From Leifsonia sp. NPDC080035 (lineage in GTDB: Bacteria > Actinomycetota > Actinomycetes > Actinomycetales > Microbacteriaceae): a stretch of DNA of 64,000 nucleotides. The stretch covers positions 186,001-250,000 of the forward strand of contig NZ_CP157390.1 of assembly GCF_040050925.1 (NCBI RefSeq), written 5' to 3'. The notes under the pieces were generated by a model. The model was given only the letters and a program-made list of their open reading frames with translations. It was not told the DNA's origin and ran no database searches. Made by a program: the position numbers and the translations under genes. Of this stretch, positions 23,923-32,290 are shown in pieces (the first letter of the stretch is position 1; each line of letters opens with the position of its first letter).

Positions 23923-25197
23923 ATGGTCACACGACAGCTCCCCCAGCCCGCCGAGCTCCTGGAACTCATGAAGTTCAAGAAGCCGGAGCTCGACGCCAAG
24001 AAGCGCAGGCTGGATGCCGCCCTCACCATCGAGGACCTGCAGCGCATCGCCCGCCGCCGCACGCCGAAGGCCGCCTTCGACTACACAGAGGGCGCGGCCG
24101 AGGGCGAGATCTCGCTCGCCCGCGCCCGCCAGGCGTTCCAGGACATCGAGTTCCACCCGTCGATCCTGCGCGACGTGTCCACCGTCGACACCTCGTGCGA
24201 GATCTGGGGCGGACCCTCCGCGCTCCCCTTCGGCATCGCGCCGACCGGCTTCACCCGGCTGATGCAGACCGAGGGCGAGGTCGCCGGCGCCGGTGCTGCG
24301 GGAGCGGCGGGCATCCCGTTCACGCTCTCCACGCTCGGCACCACCTCCATCGAGGGCGTGAAGGCCGCCAATCCGACCGGACGCAACTGGTTCCAGCTCT
24401 ACGTGATGCGCGACCGCGAGATCTCCTACGAGCTGGTCCGGCGCGCCGCGGCGAACGGCTTCGACACCCTGTTCTTCACCGTCGACACCCCCGTCGCCGG
24501 CGCCCGCCTGCGCGACAAGCGCAACGGCTTCTCGATCCCGCCGCAGCTGACGCTCGGCACGATCGTCAACGCGATCCCGCGGCCGTGGTGGTGGTACGAC
24601 TTCCTCACGACTCCGAAGCTCGAGTTCGCCTCCCTGTCGTCCACCGGCGGCACCGTCGGCGAGCTGCTGGATGCGGCGATGGACCCCTCGATCAGCTTCG
24701 CCGACCTCGACGTCATCCGCGGCATGTGGCCGGGCAAGATCGTGGTCAAGGGCGTGCAGAACGTGGAGGACTCGCGGAAGCTCGTCGACCTCGGTGTGGA
24801 CGGCATCGTGCTCTCCAACCACGGCGGACGCCAGCTCGACCGCGCTCCCATCCCGTTCCACCTGCTGCCGCAGGTCGTGGAGGCGGTCGGCGACCGCACC
24901 GAGGTCGCCATCGACACCGGCATCATGAACGGCGCCGACATCGTCGCCGCCTACGCGCTCGGTGCCAAGTTCACGCTGATCGGCCGCGCCTACCTGTACG
25001 GGCTGATGGCGGGCGGGCGCGCGGGAGTGGACCGCACCATCCAGATCCTGCAGGACCAGATCGTGCGCACCATGAAGCTGCTGGAGGTGCCGACCCTCGC
25101 CGACCTGACGCCGGCACACGTCACGCAGCTGCAGCGCCTGGTGCCGGTGGCGGGTCACTCGCAGGCGACGCCGTCCCCGTCCCTGTCCAGGTCGTAG
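23923..25197 (+). CDS. lldD: FMN-dependent alpha-hydroxy-acid (L-lactate) dehydrogenase
   Basis: A 424-residue TIM-barrel flavoenzyme that oxidises L-lactate to pyruvate and probably gives electrons to the quinone pool. FMN and substrate residues are visible in the family order: the WFQLYV motif, the VDTPVAGARLRDKRNGF segment, the KGVQNVEDSRKLVD lysine and the active-site SNHGGRQLD with its catalytic His. The lldR gene just upstream supports lactate as substrate; other 2-hydroxy acids remain possible. The last 14 or so codons (tail ATPSPSLSRS) are the reverse complement of the convergent neighbour's calcium-loop codons, so this tail is probably a late addition. Confidence 0.88.
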   Translation: MVTRQLPQPAELLELMKFKKPELDAKKRRLDAALTIEDLQRIARRRTPKAAFDYTEGAAEGEISLARARQAFQDIEFHPSILRDVSTVDTSCEIWGGPSALPFGIAPTGFTRLMQTEGEVAGAGAAGAAGIPFTLSTLGTTSIEGVKAANPTGRNWFQLYVMRDREISYELVRRAAANGFDTLFFTVDTPVAGARLRDKRNGFSIPPQLTLGTIVNAIPRPWWWYDFLTTPKLEFASLSSTGGTVGELLDAAMDPSISFADLDVIRGMWPGKIVVKGVQNVEDSRKLVDLGVDGIVLSNHGGRQLDRAPIPFHLLPQVVEAVGDRTEVAIDTGIMNGADIVAAYALGAKFTLIGRAYLYGLMAGGRAGVDRTIQILQDQIVRTMKLLEVPTLADLTPAHVTQLQRLVPVAGHSQATPSPSLSRS

Positions 25198-25793
25198 ATG
25201 TCCTGACCGACGACGCGGACCGGCCCTGCCACATAGGCGGGGCCGTTTCCGCTTCCGCCCGCGCAGTCGACGTCCGAGGCGATCGGAACGCAGGCGCCCG
25301 AGTAGTTGGGGTCGCAGGACGCCGGAGCCTGCGCGGCCGGCGCCTGGGGAGCGGGTGCCTCGACGGGCGCCTGGCGGGTGCCGACGGTGGTGACCTGATC
25401 GACCGGTGCGGTCGTCACCGTGTCGGAGATGAGCTCGCGCGCTGTCTCGACGCCGTCCGTCGTCGTCACGCGGTAGGTCTTGGTGCGGACCCCGGCGACG
25501 CCCGCCGTCGTCACCGTGCTGGTGCCGGCATCCCGGTTCGCGTCCTCGACGGTCTTCTCGGCGAACGGCACCGGCTCGGTCGCCGTCACCGTGGCGGTCT
25601 CGACGACCGGCGTCGGCGATGCCGACGGACCGGTGTCGTCCGAGAAGCTCGCGACCGCCTTGTACGTTTGCTCGGCGTCGTCCGGGCCGGAACGATGCGC
25701 GGCCGCCGTCGCGGAGACACCGATCACCAGCGCAAGCGCCGCGCCGGCGCCGACGGCGATCCAGCCCTTCCGACCGAGCTTCACCCTCGCCAC
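25155..25793 (-). CDS. secreted or membrane-anchored G5/Excalibur domain protein
   Basis: A 212-residue protein with an N-terminal signal or anchor helix (GWIAVGAGAALALVIGV). A G5 domain (about residues 65-140, with VEDANRDAGTSTVTTAG and GVETARELISD) is followed by an Ala/Pro-rich linker and a C-terminal Excalibur calcium-binding motif DRDGDGVACE, preceded by two cysteines. G5 domains bind cell-wall glycans and Excalibur binds calcium, so a surface role is likely. The GTG at 25793 is preferred because GGAGGG precedes it; an ATG at 25835 is possible. Its 3' end overlaps lldD by 43 bases. Confidence 0.8.
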   Translation of the reverse strand: MARVKLGRKGWIAVGAGAALALVIGVSATAAAHRSGPDDAEQTYKAVASFSDDTGPSASPTPVVETATVTATEPVPFAEKTVEDANRDAGTSTVTTAGVAGVRTKTYRVTTTDGVETARELISDTVTTAPVDQVTTVGTRQAPVEAPAPQAPAAQAPASCDPNYSGACVPIASDVDCAGGSGNGPAYVAGPVRVVGQDIYDLDRDGDGVACE

Positions 25794-25883
25794 GATCCCT
25801 CCGATCCTCGTGGCGAGTATCCCGGCCCGGCGCATCCGGGCACAACGTCCCCGTCGGAGGGACGGCTCGACCGGAAGCGCCCG

Positions 25884-26510
25884 TCACTCGGGCCGGTGCG
25901 TCACCATCACGAACTCGTTGTAGCGGAACGCCTTGCCCGCGAACCGTGGCAGCGGGAAGCTGAACTGACGGTCGACGGTGAGGCCGGTGGCGTCGCTCAG
26001 CCGGCGGAGTCCGTCGAAGTCGGTGAAGGTGATGTGCGTCGCGTCGCTGGCGAAGCCGCCCTCCTGCGGGGTGATGAAGCACACCTTTCCGCCCGGCTTC
26101 AGGTACGGCAGGTACTCCTTCACCAGCCAGACGCCGTACTCCGGGGAGACGTGCTCGATGACGTGGGCGAAGAGCAGGGAGTCGAACGCACCGGGCACGT
26201 CGTAGCCGCTGCCGGGGAACTCCGCGCTCGTGAACGCCGTGAGGCCCCGCGAACGTGCGATGGCGATCGAATCGGCGTTGTGGTCGACGCCGACGCTGTC
26301 GTTGTCGAGGTGGGCCAGGTTGCGGCCGAGGCCGCAGCCGATGTCGAGCACGCGGCCGAGGCCGAGGCGGCGGATGTTCCAGCGGTACGGCGCCTGCACG
26401 TTCAGGAGCCTGCGCCAGCGCGCGCCCTCCAGGCGGCGGAGCCTCTGCGCGTAGTCGGCGGCGGCGGTCTCGGAGCCCTCGCTGCGGTCGTCCTGATCGC
26501 CTGTCGTCAT
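25884..26510 (-). CDS. class I SAM-dependent methyltransferase
   Basis: A 208-residue Rossmann-fold methyltransferase. Motif I is VLDIGCGLGRNLAHL (about residues 54-68), with the acidic end of strand 2 in VGVDHNADSI. Post-motif sequence LLFAHVIEHVSPE and LKPGGKVCFITPQ complete the SAM pocket. The IEH motif is shared with the UbiE/bioC-like group, but the substrate is unknown. It starts at ATG 26510 and is divergent from the DsbA-like gene. Confidence 0.83.
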   Translation of the reverse strand: MTTGDQDDRSEGSETAAADYAQRLRRLEGARWRRLLNVQAPYRWNIRRLGLGRVLDIGCGLGRNLAHLDNDSVGVDHNADSIAIARSRGLTAFTSAEFPGSGYDVPGAFDSLLFAHVIEHVSPEYGVWLVKEYLPYLKPGGKVCFITPQEGGFASDATHITFTDFDGLRRLSDATGLTVDRQFSFPLPRFAGKAFRYNEFVMVTHRPE

Positions 26511-26629
26511 CGGGCTCCCCCGCTCGCTGTCACGCCCTCTACGCTAGGCCACCCGGCTCAGCGCATCCAAAGCTATTTCCCCATACGATCGTCAGGGAAT
26601 CTGTCCTCCGTCGAATGGAAGAAACGCCA

Positions 26630-27535
26630 ATGGCTACTGGTAAGGGTGCTTCGGGCCCGACGAAGCGCGACCGCCGCGAGGAGGCGCGCGAGACGGCCCG
26701 GAGGATGCGCGAGGAGGCTGCGAAGAAGGCGAAGCGCCGCAAGGTCATCGTGCAGAGCTCGGTGATCGTCGGCATCGTCGCCGTGCTCGCGATCGTCGGC
26801 GTGGTGATCTTCACCAGCGTCAGCGCCTCCAGCAACGTGGCGAACCCGAAGAACATGCTCAGCGGCGGCCTCCTGCTCGAGAAGTCGGACAAGGCGGTGA
26901 CCACGCCCGCCATCGCATCCGGTGCGCAGCCGACGCCGACCAAGCAGACGCTGGACGGCAAGACCGCGCACATCCAGATCTGGCTCGACTACCAGTGCCC
27001 CTACTGCAACGAGTTCGAGACCACGAACGCGGCGCAGATGAAGCAGATGATGGACGACGGCAGCGCGACGCTGGAGATCCACCCGGTCGCCATCCTCGAC
27101 TCCGCGAAGAACAACCAGTACTCGACCCGCGCCGCGGCCGCGATGGCCTGCGTGGCCGACGAGCAGCCGGACACGTTCTTCGCGCTCAACAGCGCGCTGT
27201 TCGCCAAGCAGCCGGACGAGTCCACCGGCACCGGCCTGACGAACGCGGAGATCCTCTCGATCTTCAAGGACAACGGCGTCGAGTCGAAGACGATCACGGA
27301 CTGCGTGAATAAGCAGACCTTCGAGAAGTTCATCACCAACCGCACGAACGACGCGGTCGGCGACAAGCAGCTGGCCGGTCCCCAGGGCGGCTTCGGCACC
27401 CCGACGGTGTTCGTCAACGGCGAGCGCTACCAGGGCGGCTTCACGAACGCGCAGCAGTTCACGGCGTTCGTCGCCGCCGCGGTCAAGGACGCCGGCAACA
27501 GCGGATCGGTGACCTTCCCGACCCCGTCGAAGTAG
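26630..27535 (+). CDS. membrane-anchored DsbA/thioredoxin-fold protein
   Basis: A 301-residue protein. A basic cytoplasmic head rich in Arg and Lys (REEARETARRMREEAAKKA) is followed by one membrane helix (about residues 40-62). A periplasm-side thioredoxin fold then carries the active site QCPYCNEF (about 121-128) and the cis-proline loop GTPTVFVNG. Relatives act as disulfide oxidases or isomerases for exported proteins. The ATG at 26630 has GGAAGAA 8 bases upstream; the ATG at 26615 lacks a ribosome-binding site. A strong hairpin follows the gene. Confidence 0.88.
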   Translation: MATGKGASGPTKRDRREEARETARRMREEAAKKAKRRKVIVQSSVIVGIVAVLAIVGVVIFTSVSASSNVANPKNMLSGGLLLEKSDKAVTTPAIASGAQPTPTKQTLDGKTAHIQIWLDYQCPYCNEFETTNAAQMKQMMDDGSATLEIHPVAILDSAKNNQYSTRAAAAMACVADEQPDTFFALNSALFAKQPDESTGTGLTNAEILSIFKDNGVESKTITDCVNKQTFEKFITNRTNDAVGDKQLAGPQGGFGTPTVFVNGERYQGGFTNAQQFTAFVAAAVKDAGNSGSVTFPTPSK

Positions 27536-27552
27536 TTCCCCTCCCGCACCAC

Positions 27553-27590
27553 GCAGAAGGCGGCCGATCACCCGATCGGCCGCCTTCTGC
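27553..27590 (+). terminator. strong hairpin terminator
   Basis: GCAGAAGGCGGCCGATC (27553-27569) pairs perfectly over 17 bp with 27574-27590 across a 4-base loop. It follows the DsbA-like gene. There is no T-tract, so it may act with Rho or as an mRNA end. Confidence 0.75.
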
Positions 27591-27645
27591 GCGTCCTGGT
27601 CCCGGGTGTACGGTCGCGGCATCCACCCCACGAGAGGAGACCAGC

Positions 27646-27942
27646 ATGGATCGCATTCCCGACGACGGCGCGGACGCACCCGAGATCGGCGACGCCGACG
27701 CGGGCGACACCGCGGGCTGGACGGACGTCGACGACGGCGACGTGGACTACGCGGCCGACGACCCGATCGCCGAGGCGGACTTCGCCGACGAGCTGGTGAC
27801 CAACGACGCGGTCGCCGGCGACACGGTCTGGGGCAACGACCCCGGCGCGGAGGCGCAGCCGAAGTACGACGAGCACGACGCGCAGGAGGATCCGGACGAC
27901 GGGATCCTGACCGAGGAGGACGTGGAGGAGGAGGGGATCTAG
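27646..27942 (+). CDS. small acidic hypothetical protein
   Basis: A 98-residue protein that is about one third Asp and Glu, with a cluster EEDVEEEGI at the end and a single WTDVDDGDVDYAADDP segment. There is no membrane helix or cysteine, and it is probably disordered. The ribosome-binding site GAGAGGAG precedes the ATG. Its stop codon overlaps the stop of the convergent TetR gene. I do not recognise the family. A similar very acidic small protein lies at 42853-43086, but they share composition rather than a clear motif. Confidence 0.72.
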   Translation: MDRIPDDGADAPEIGDADAGDTAGWTDVDDGDVDYAADDPIAEADFADELVTNDAVAGDTVWGNDPGAEAQPKYDEHDAQEDPDDGILTEEDVEEEGI

Positions 27943-28535
27943 GCCGGCTGCTCCACCGCATCCACCACACCGCGCGCGCTGCGCTCGAGGAAGGCCACGA
28001 TGCGCTCGTCCGGGATGTCGGTGCCGATCGCGCTCTCGACGAGCGCCTCCTCGGCGAAGGCGATCCAGGAGCGCAGGGCGATGCGCAGCAGCGGTCCGTC
28101 CGGGACGCCGAGCTCCAGGAACACGGCGATCACGCGCTCCGCCTGCTCGCCGCGCGCCTCCTCGACGACCGCGCGCACCTCCTCGTCGCCGCTGGCGACA
28201 CCGCGGACGAGCGAGTAGAAGGTGCCGCGGTGCTCGCGCACGAACGCCACGATGCGCGCCAGCGTGTCGCGGAGCCGATCGAGCGGCGGCAGGTCGGCCA
28301 CCGGTTCGGTCGCGTGCAGCATGCTATCGCGCGCGGTGCGGACCACCTCGCGATGCAGGCCCTGCTTCGAGCCGAAGTAATGGAAGAGCAGTCCGCGTGA
28401 GACGCCGGCGCGCGCCGACAGGTCCTCGATGGTGAGCTCGTCCAGCGCGTTGTCGGCGAGGAATGCGACCCCGAGCGCGACAAGCTGGGCCCGGCGCTCG
28501 TCCGGGGTCAGCCGGGTGCGCCGGTCGGTCTCCAT
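27939..28535 (-). CDS. TetR family transcriptional regulator
   Basis: A 198-residue repressor. The HTH at residues about 10-60 (ELTIEDLSARAGVSRGLLFHYFGSK, here shown as its recognition part AGVSRGLLFHYF) is followed by an alpha-helical ligand domain. The first residues METDRRTRLTPDERRAQLV are typical of the group. No gene is divergent from it, so its targets may be elsewhere. One candidate is the DUF6230 operon promoter, which carries a TetR-like dyad. The ATG at 28535 starts just after a second TetR gene on the same strand, nine bases away. Confidence 0.85.
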   Translation of the reverse strand: METDRRTRLTPDERRAQLVALGVAFLADNALDELTIEDLSARAGVSRGLLFHYFGSKQGLHREVVRTARDSMLHATEPVADLPPLDRLRDTLARIVAFVREHRGTFYSLVRGVASGDEEVRAVVEEARGEQAERVIAVFLELGVPDGPLLRIALRSWIAFAEEALVESAIGTDIPDERIVAFLERSARGVVDAVEQPA

Positions 28536-28544
28536 GGTTCGAGC

Positions 28545-29159
28545 TTAACGGCCGGCCTCTGCGCCGAGACGTGCGATCTCGGCGCGCAGCACGTCCAGCG
28601 CCGCCGCCTGCTCCGCCGGCGACGCGAGACCGTCGGCGGCGGGGCCGTGCAGCAGTTGCAGGGCGAGTCCGTCGACGATGGCGTGCAGTCTGCGCGCGTC
28701 ACGTTCCAGCCCGGCCGCGTCGGCGGAGGCGCCCGTCAGCGACAGCGCGACGCTCCGGCAGAGCTGCCGGATCTGCGCGGCCGCCTCGTCGCGGATGTCC
28801 GCGAGGTCCGGCAGCGCCGGCGTCTCGGCGATCAGGGCGAGGTTCACCTCCAGCTCTGCCCTGCTCTCCGGGGTCAGCGGCAGCAGCTGGCGGAGCAGGG
28901 CGAGCGCGTCGCCGGCGGGGTCGCCACGCTGGACGACCGAGCGGACGCGCTCGGTCGCACGCGCGATCATCAGCTCGGCCGAGAAGGCGATCAGTCCCGA
29001 CCGGGTCGGGAAGAGGTGGCGCAGCGAGCCGACGGCGACGCCCGCCTCCGCCGCGACCGTGCGCACCGACACCGCCCCGATGCCGCGCGAGAGGATGATG
29101 CGCCAGACCGCCTCGGCGAGGTCGGCGCGGCGCGCGTCGTGGTCGATCGTCCTTGGCAC
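28545..29159 (-). CDS. TetR family transcriptional regulator
   Basis: A 204-residue regulator with the N-terminal HTH GIGAVSVRTVAAEAGVAVG followed by SLRHLFPTRSGL, the usual helix 3/4 junction. The C-terminal domain is helical and Ala/Leu-rich. It starts at GTG 29159 and is divergent from a small membrane protein gene. Two 16-base dyads between them (29171-29186 and 29200-29215) are likely its operators, so the regulator probably represses both itself and the membrane protein. Confidence 0.86.
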   Translation of the reverse strand: MPRTIDHDARRADLAEAVWRIILSRGIGAVSVRTVAAEAGVAVGSLRHLFPTRSGLIAFSAELMIARATERVRSVVQRGDPAGDALALLRQLLPLTPESRAELEVNLALIAETPALPDLADIRDEAAAQIRQLCRSVALSLTGASADAAGLERDARRLHAIVDGLALQLLHGPAADGLASPAEQAAALDVLRAEIARLGAEAGR

Positions 29160-29170
29160 GCAGCGGAGCG

Positions 29171-29215
29171 TAGCACGAGCGTGCTAGCATCCTTCGTTGT
29201 AATACGGTCGTGCTA
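29171..29215. promoter_or_regulatory. paired TetR-type operators
   Basis: TAGCACG-AG-CGTGCTA (29171-29186) is a perfect dyad. TAATACG-GT-CGTGCTA (29200-29215) is a second copy with two changed positions in its left arm. They are 29 bases apart, between divergent genes. Confidence 0.75.
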
Positions 29216-29232
29216 GAAAAACAGGGGGATCC

Positions 29233-29766
29233 GTGCTGATCGTCGTCGTCGTCGCGTGCGAGGTGCTGTTCTGGGTGTTCCTGGCCCTCGGGCTGAGCGC
29301 CCGCTACCTGCTCCGCCGCCCCCGGCTCGGAGCCGTGCTGCTCGCCCTCTCCCCCGCCGCGGACCTCGTCCTGCTCACCGCGACGGCACTGGATCTGCGC
29401 GCCGGCGCGACCGCCACCTTCGCGCACGGCCTCGCCGCCATCTACCTTGGCTTCTCGGTCGCGTACGGCCGGGCGCTCATCCGCTGGGCGGACGTCCGGT
29501 TCGCGCACCGCTTCGCCGGCGGCGACGCTCCCCGCAAGAAGTTCGGAGCCGCGTACACGAAGGCGTGCTGGCTGCATGTGGGGAGGTCGCTCCTCGCCGT
29601 CGCGATCACCGCAGCCGTTCTCGGCCTGCTGTGGGTGCTCGCGGGCGACCCGTCACGGACGCAGGCGCTGCTCGACGCGGGTCGGATCGCAGGCATCATC
29701 CTCCTCATCGATACCCTCTGGGCCGTCTCCTACACGGTCTGGCCGCGGCGCGAGCCCCGCTATTGA
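29233..29766 (+). CDS. small integral membrane protein under TetR control
   Basis: A 177-residue protein with about five hydrophobic helices. The sequence opens MLIVVVVACEVLFWVFLALG, and a basic loop FAGGDAPRKKFGAAYTK lies near the middle. I do not recognise a family with known function. The GTG at 29233 follows GGGGGAT. The operators upstream suggest that it is repressed by the neighbouring TetR regulator and induced by a ligand, so an export or stress-tolerance role is possible but unproven. Confidence 0.7.
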   Translation: MLIVVVVACEVLFWVFLALGLSARYLLRRPRLGAVLLALSPAADLVLLTATALDLRAGATATFAHGLAAIYLGFSVAYGRALIRWADVRFAHRFAGGDAPRKKFGAAYTKACWLHVGRSLLAVAITAAVLGLLWVLAGDPSRTQALLDAGRIAGIILLIDTLWAVSYTVWPRREPRY

Positions 29767-29790
29767 CAATCGGTCAATAGCGTTTATGCT
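29760..29790 (+). promoter_or_regulatory. DUF6230 operon promoter with a dyad over the -35 box
   Basis: TTGACA (29763-29768) and TATGCT (29785-29790) are spaced 16 bases apart. A perfect dyad CTATTGAC-AATCG-GTCAATAG (29760-29780) covers the -35 box. It fits TetR-family sites, so the operon is probably repressed until a signal arrives. Confidence 0.75.
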
Positions 29791-29842
29791 CGCAGAGGGC
29801 TGATTGCACCGTCGCTGTCAAGTCCCCCGAACAGGAGGATCG

Positions 29843-30439
29843 ATGAAGTTCCGCTCTTTCGCCGGCTCGCACACCGGACGCATCGTGCTCGCCGCCGTGC
29901 CCGTGGCCGTGGTCTCCACCGTCCTGATGACCGGCGTCGCCCAGGGCGCCGTCCCCGTCTCGTTCGCCGTCTCCGGCAGCCAGTTCCAGATCAGCGCGTC
30001 GAAGCTCGACGGCACCGGCTTCTCGCAGTACGCCGGCGTCGCCCCGGACACCGCGGGCAAGGAGCACCAGGTCGCGATCGCGAACATCAAGTCGGCAACC
30101 CTCGCGGACCTCTGCCAGTCCGTCGTCACGGACACGCCTCTCGGCAAGGTCGGGATGCTGATCACCGCGGGCGGCGGCGGCAACCCCGCCTCCGCGTCCG
30201 ACCTCCAGATCGGGATGACCGACCTCAAGGGCGAGTCCGAATTCCACAACATCCGGATCGGCGTCGACGCCTCCACCGTGAACACCGCCGCCAAGGGCAC
30301 CGCGGGCGACTTCGCCCAGGACGCGGACACCGTCACGATCTCGAACCTCAAGCAGACGGCGTGGAGCACCCAGGCCTCCGTCTTCACGCTGAGCGGCATG
30401 CACGTCCAGCTCACGGACGGCTCGAAGGGATGCTTCTGA
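29843..30439 (+). CDS. DUF6230 family secreted or surface protein
   Basis: A 198-residue protein with an N-terminal signal-like helix (GRIVLAAVPVAVVSTVLMTG) and a beta-rich body. Typical DUF6230 segments are SFAVSGSQFQISASKLDGTG near the start and the C-terminal LSGMHVQLTDGSKGCF. Members are often misnamed cholesterol esterase; the function is unknown. AGGAGG precedes ATG 29843. It is the first gene of a three-gene operon with DUF6114 and a collagen-like secreted protein. Confidence 0.82.
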   Translation: MKFRSFAGSHTGRIVLAAVPVAVVSTVLMTGVAQGAVPVSFAVSGSQFQISASKLDGTGFSQYAGVAPDTAGKEHQVAIANIKSATLADLCQSVVTDTPLGKVGMLITAGGGGNPASASDLQIGMTDLKGESEFHNIRIGVDASTVNTAAKGTAGDFAQDADTVTISNLKQTAWSTQASVFTLSGMHVQLTDGSKGCF

Positions 30440-30894
30440 ACGCGCACGCCGTCCGCCGCGCTGCTGCGCACGACGGTTCGGGCGCCTGGGCCCGATTCCG
30501 CGTGTGGCGCAAGCGCCGCCCGTTCGTCGGCGGCGTGCTGACGGCACTCGGCGGCATCGAGATGTTCTTCTCCGGCCAGCTCGACATCGGGCGCATCCAC
30601 GTCCAGCTCGGCATCGAGGGGCTGCAGGCGACGATCATCCCGCTCCTGCTCGTGCTGCTCGGCATCCTCGTCATCGCGATGCCGGCGCACCGCATCTTCT
30701 ACGGCGTGATCGCCCTCGCCGTCGCGGTCTACTCGCTGGTCGGCGTCAACCTCGGCGGGTTCTTCGTCGGGATGCTGCTGGCCGCGGTCGGCGGCGTGCT
30801 CACGGTGGCGTGGATGCCGAAGCAGGCGTCGGAGCCCGCCGCGACGGCGACAGCGGAGGACGCGGAACCGGAACCGAAGGACGCGACGGCGTGA
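30430..30894 (+). CDS. DUF6114 family membrane protein
   Basis: A 154-residue protein with about four membrane helices. The conserved start RFRVWRKRRPFVGGVLTALG is followed by GGIEMFFSGQLDIGRIHVQL, a loop typical of DUF6114. The C-terminal tail is acidic (AEDAEPEPKDATA). It overlaps the end of the DUF6230 gene by ten bases, and its own stop overlaps the next GTG, so all three genes are translationally coupled. DUF6114 and DUF6230 are usually neighbours, which suggests one membrane-associated complex. The function is unknown. Confidence 0.82.
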   Translation: MLLNAHAVRRAAAHDGSGAWARFRVWRKRRPFVGGVLTALGGIEMFFSGQLDIGRIHVQLGIEGLQATIIPLLLVLLGILVIAMPAHRIFYGVIALAVAVYSLVGVNLGGFFVGMLLAAVGGVLTVAWMPKQASEPAATATAEDAEPEPKDATA

Positions 30895-31631
30895 ACGCGG
30901 CGCGGACCACCCGTCTTCGCACCCTGGCCGGCGCCGTTCTCGCGTGCGCCACGGTCGCGGTGGCCGGGCTCGGCGCCGCACCCGTGCCGGCATCCGGTTC
31001 GGCGCGCACGGCCTTCTGCATCCCGATCATCATGCCGTGCAGCTCGCCGACACCGACCCCGACGCCGTCGCCGACCGCCACGCTGCCCGGTGTGCCCGGC
31101 CTCCCCGGCGTGCCCGGCGTCCCGGGGACGCCCGCCGGCCCCGGGACGTCGGGCACCCCGGCCCCCGCACCCTCCGCGACGCCGACTCCTGTCGCCCCCT
31201 CTGGACCGGACGCGGGCGCCCCGGTGTTCACGCAGCCGCCCGCGCAGCTCGGCAGCCGGTCGCTCTCCTTCACCGGACTCCCCGGTATCTCGGTCGTCAC
31301 CGTCCCGCTCGCGGACGGCTCGCGCACCACGGTGCTCAAGCTGACGGCGGACAGCATCACCATCGACGGCTTCAGCCTGACCGTCCGCAAGCAGACCGGG
31401 CCGTCGCTGGCCACCACGGCGGACAGGATGACGCTGAAGGGCCACGTGCAGGTCTACCTCGACTCGATCACCGCGACGACGGCCGACGGCCGTTCCTACA
31501 CCCTGGGCGCGGACACCCCGCCGCCGAACGACGGCCTCCCGCCGCAGCTGTTGCGCGTGACGCTCGGGCTCGTCGGGGCGACGGCCGACTCCATCGTCTA
31601 CACGAACACGAACCAGCACCTGTCGGAGTGA
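30891..31631 (+). CDS. secreted protein with collagen-like Pro/Gly linker
   Basis: A 246-residue protein. The N-terminal signal peptide (LAGAVLACATVAVAGLGAAP) is followed by a short Cys pair (FCIPIIMPCSSP), then Thr/Pro repeats and a collagen-like stretch (PGVPGLPGVPGVPGTPAGPG). The C-terminal domain (about residues 120-246) is beta-rich and ends TNTNQHLSE. It starts at a GTG that overlaps the previous stop. Likely exported and extended across the cell wall with the DUF6230/DUF6114 partners. The function is unknown. Confidence 0.75.
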   Translation: MNAARTTRLRTLAGAVLACATVAVAGLGAAPVPASGSARTAFCIPIIMPCSSPTPTPTPSPTATLPGVPGLPGVPGVPGTPAGPGTSGTPAPAPSATPTPVAPSGPDAGAPVFTQPPAQLGSRSLSFTGLPGISVVTVPLADGSRTTVLKLTADSITIDGFSLTVRKQTGPSLATTADRMTLKGHVQVYLDSITATTADGRSYTLGADTPPPNDGLPPQLLRVTLGLVGATADSIVYTNTNQHLSE

Positions 31632-31644
31632 GCGCGGGGCGCGG

Positions 31645-32241
31645 TCAGCGCCCCTTGCGCAACCGCCTCCGCTCGCGCCTGCTGAGCGCGGCCATCGCCT
31701 CTTCCTCCGCCCGACGCGCCGCCTCGGCCGCCCGGATGCGCTCGGTACGGCGGTCGTGCCACGCCGCCACCTCGGCATCCACGTTCCGCGTCGGCGTGAC
31801 GACGGGAGGGCCGCCCTGCAGCTGGCGGCGCGCGTCGACGACGCGGCGGTTGAAGTCCTCGAGGTGCTCCCGGACGGCGCGCTCGGAGCCGAGGCCGTCC
31901 AGCTTCGCGTGCAGGCCCGCGTCCTCGGTGCGGAGCGTCAACGCCGGCGGCCCCAGGCCGGTCAGCTGCTCGCGCTCGATCTTGCGGCGGATCCACCAGT
32001 CGGGATCGTGCGTGCCGGTGAGGCCTGGCAAGGGCTTCCCCGCGCCCGGCAGATCGTCGAACTCGCCGCGCCGGATCGCCTGCTGGATGGCGTTCTCGAT
32101 GACGTGCGCCCTCTGGTCCATCGTCGGCTGCCCGGCGTTGTTCTCCTCGACACTCTCCCCGCGGGCCTCCGCGTCGCGGCGCAGCCGGTAGCGGACGGCC
32201 TCCAGGCGGGGATCGCTGTCCTGTCCGCGGTCCTCGGCCAT
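31645..32241 (-). CDS. DUF1992 (DnaJ-C28-like) protein
   Basis: A 198-residue soluble protein. The DUF1992 core is at residues about 40-100, with VIENAIQQAIRRGEFDDLPG and GKPLPG, followed by WWIRRKIEREQ. The second half is a basic, Arg/Glu-rich helical tail. The domain occurs in the DnaJ-homologue C28 group; no J domain is seen here, and the role is unknown. Its start is divergent from the epoxide-hydrolase-like gene, 49 bases away. Confidence 0.82.
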   Translation of the reverse strand: MAEDRGQDSDPRLEAVRYRLRRDAEARGESVEENNAGQPTMDQRAHVIENAIQQAIRRGEFDDLPGAGKPLPGLTGTHDPDWWIRRKIEREQLTGLGPPALTLRTEDAGLHAKLDGLGSERAVREHLEDFNRRVVDARRQLQGGPPVVTPTRNVDAEVAAWHDRRTERIRAAEAARRAEEEAMAALSRRERRRLRKGR

Positions 32242-32290
32242 GCCTCCACATTACGCGCGGACTGTCGGTGGTCACCCGTAGCGTCGGCGC

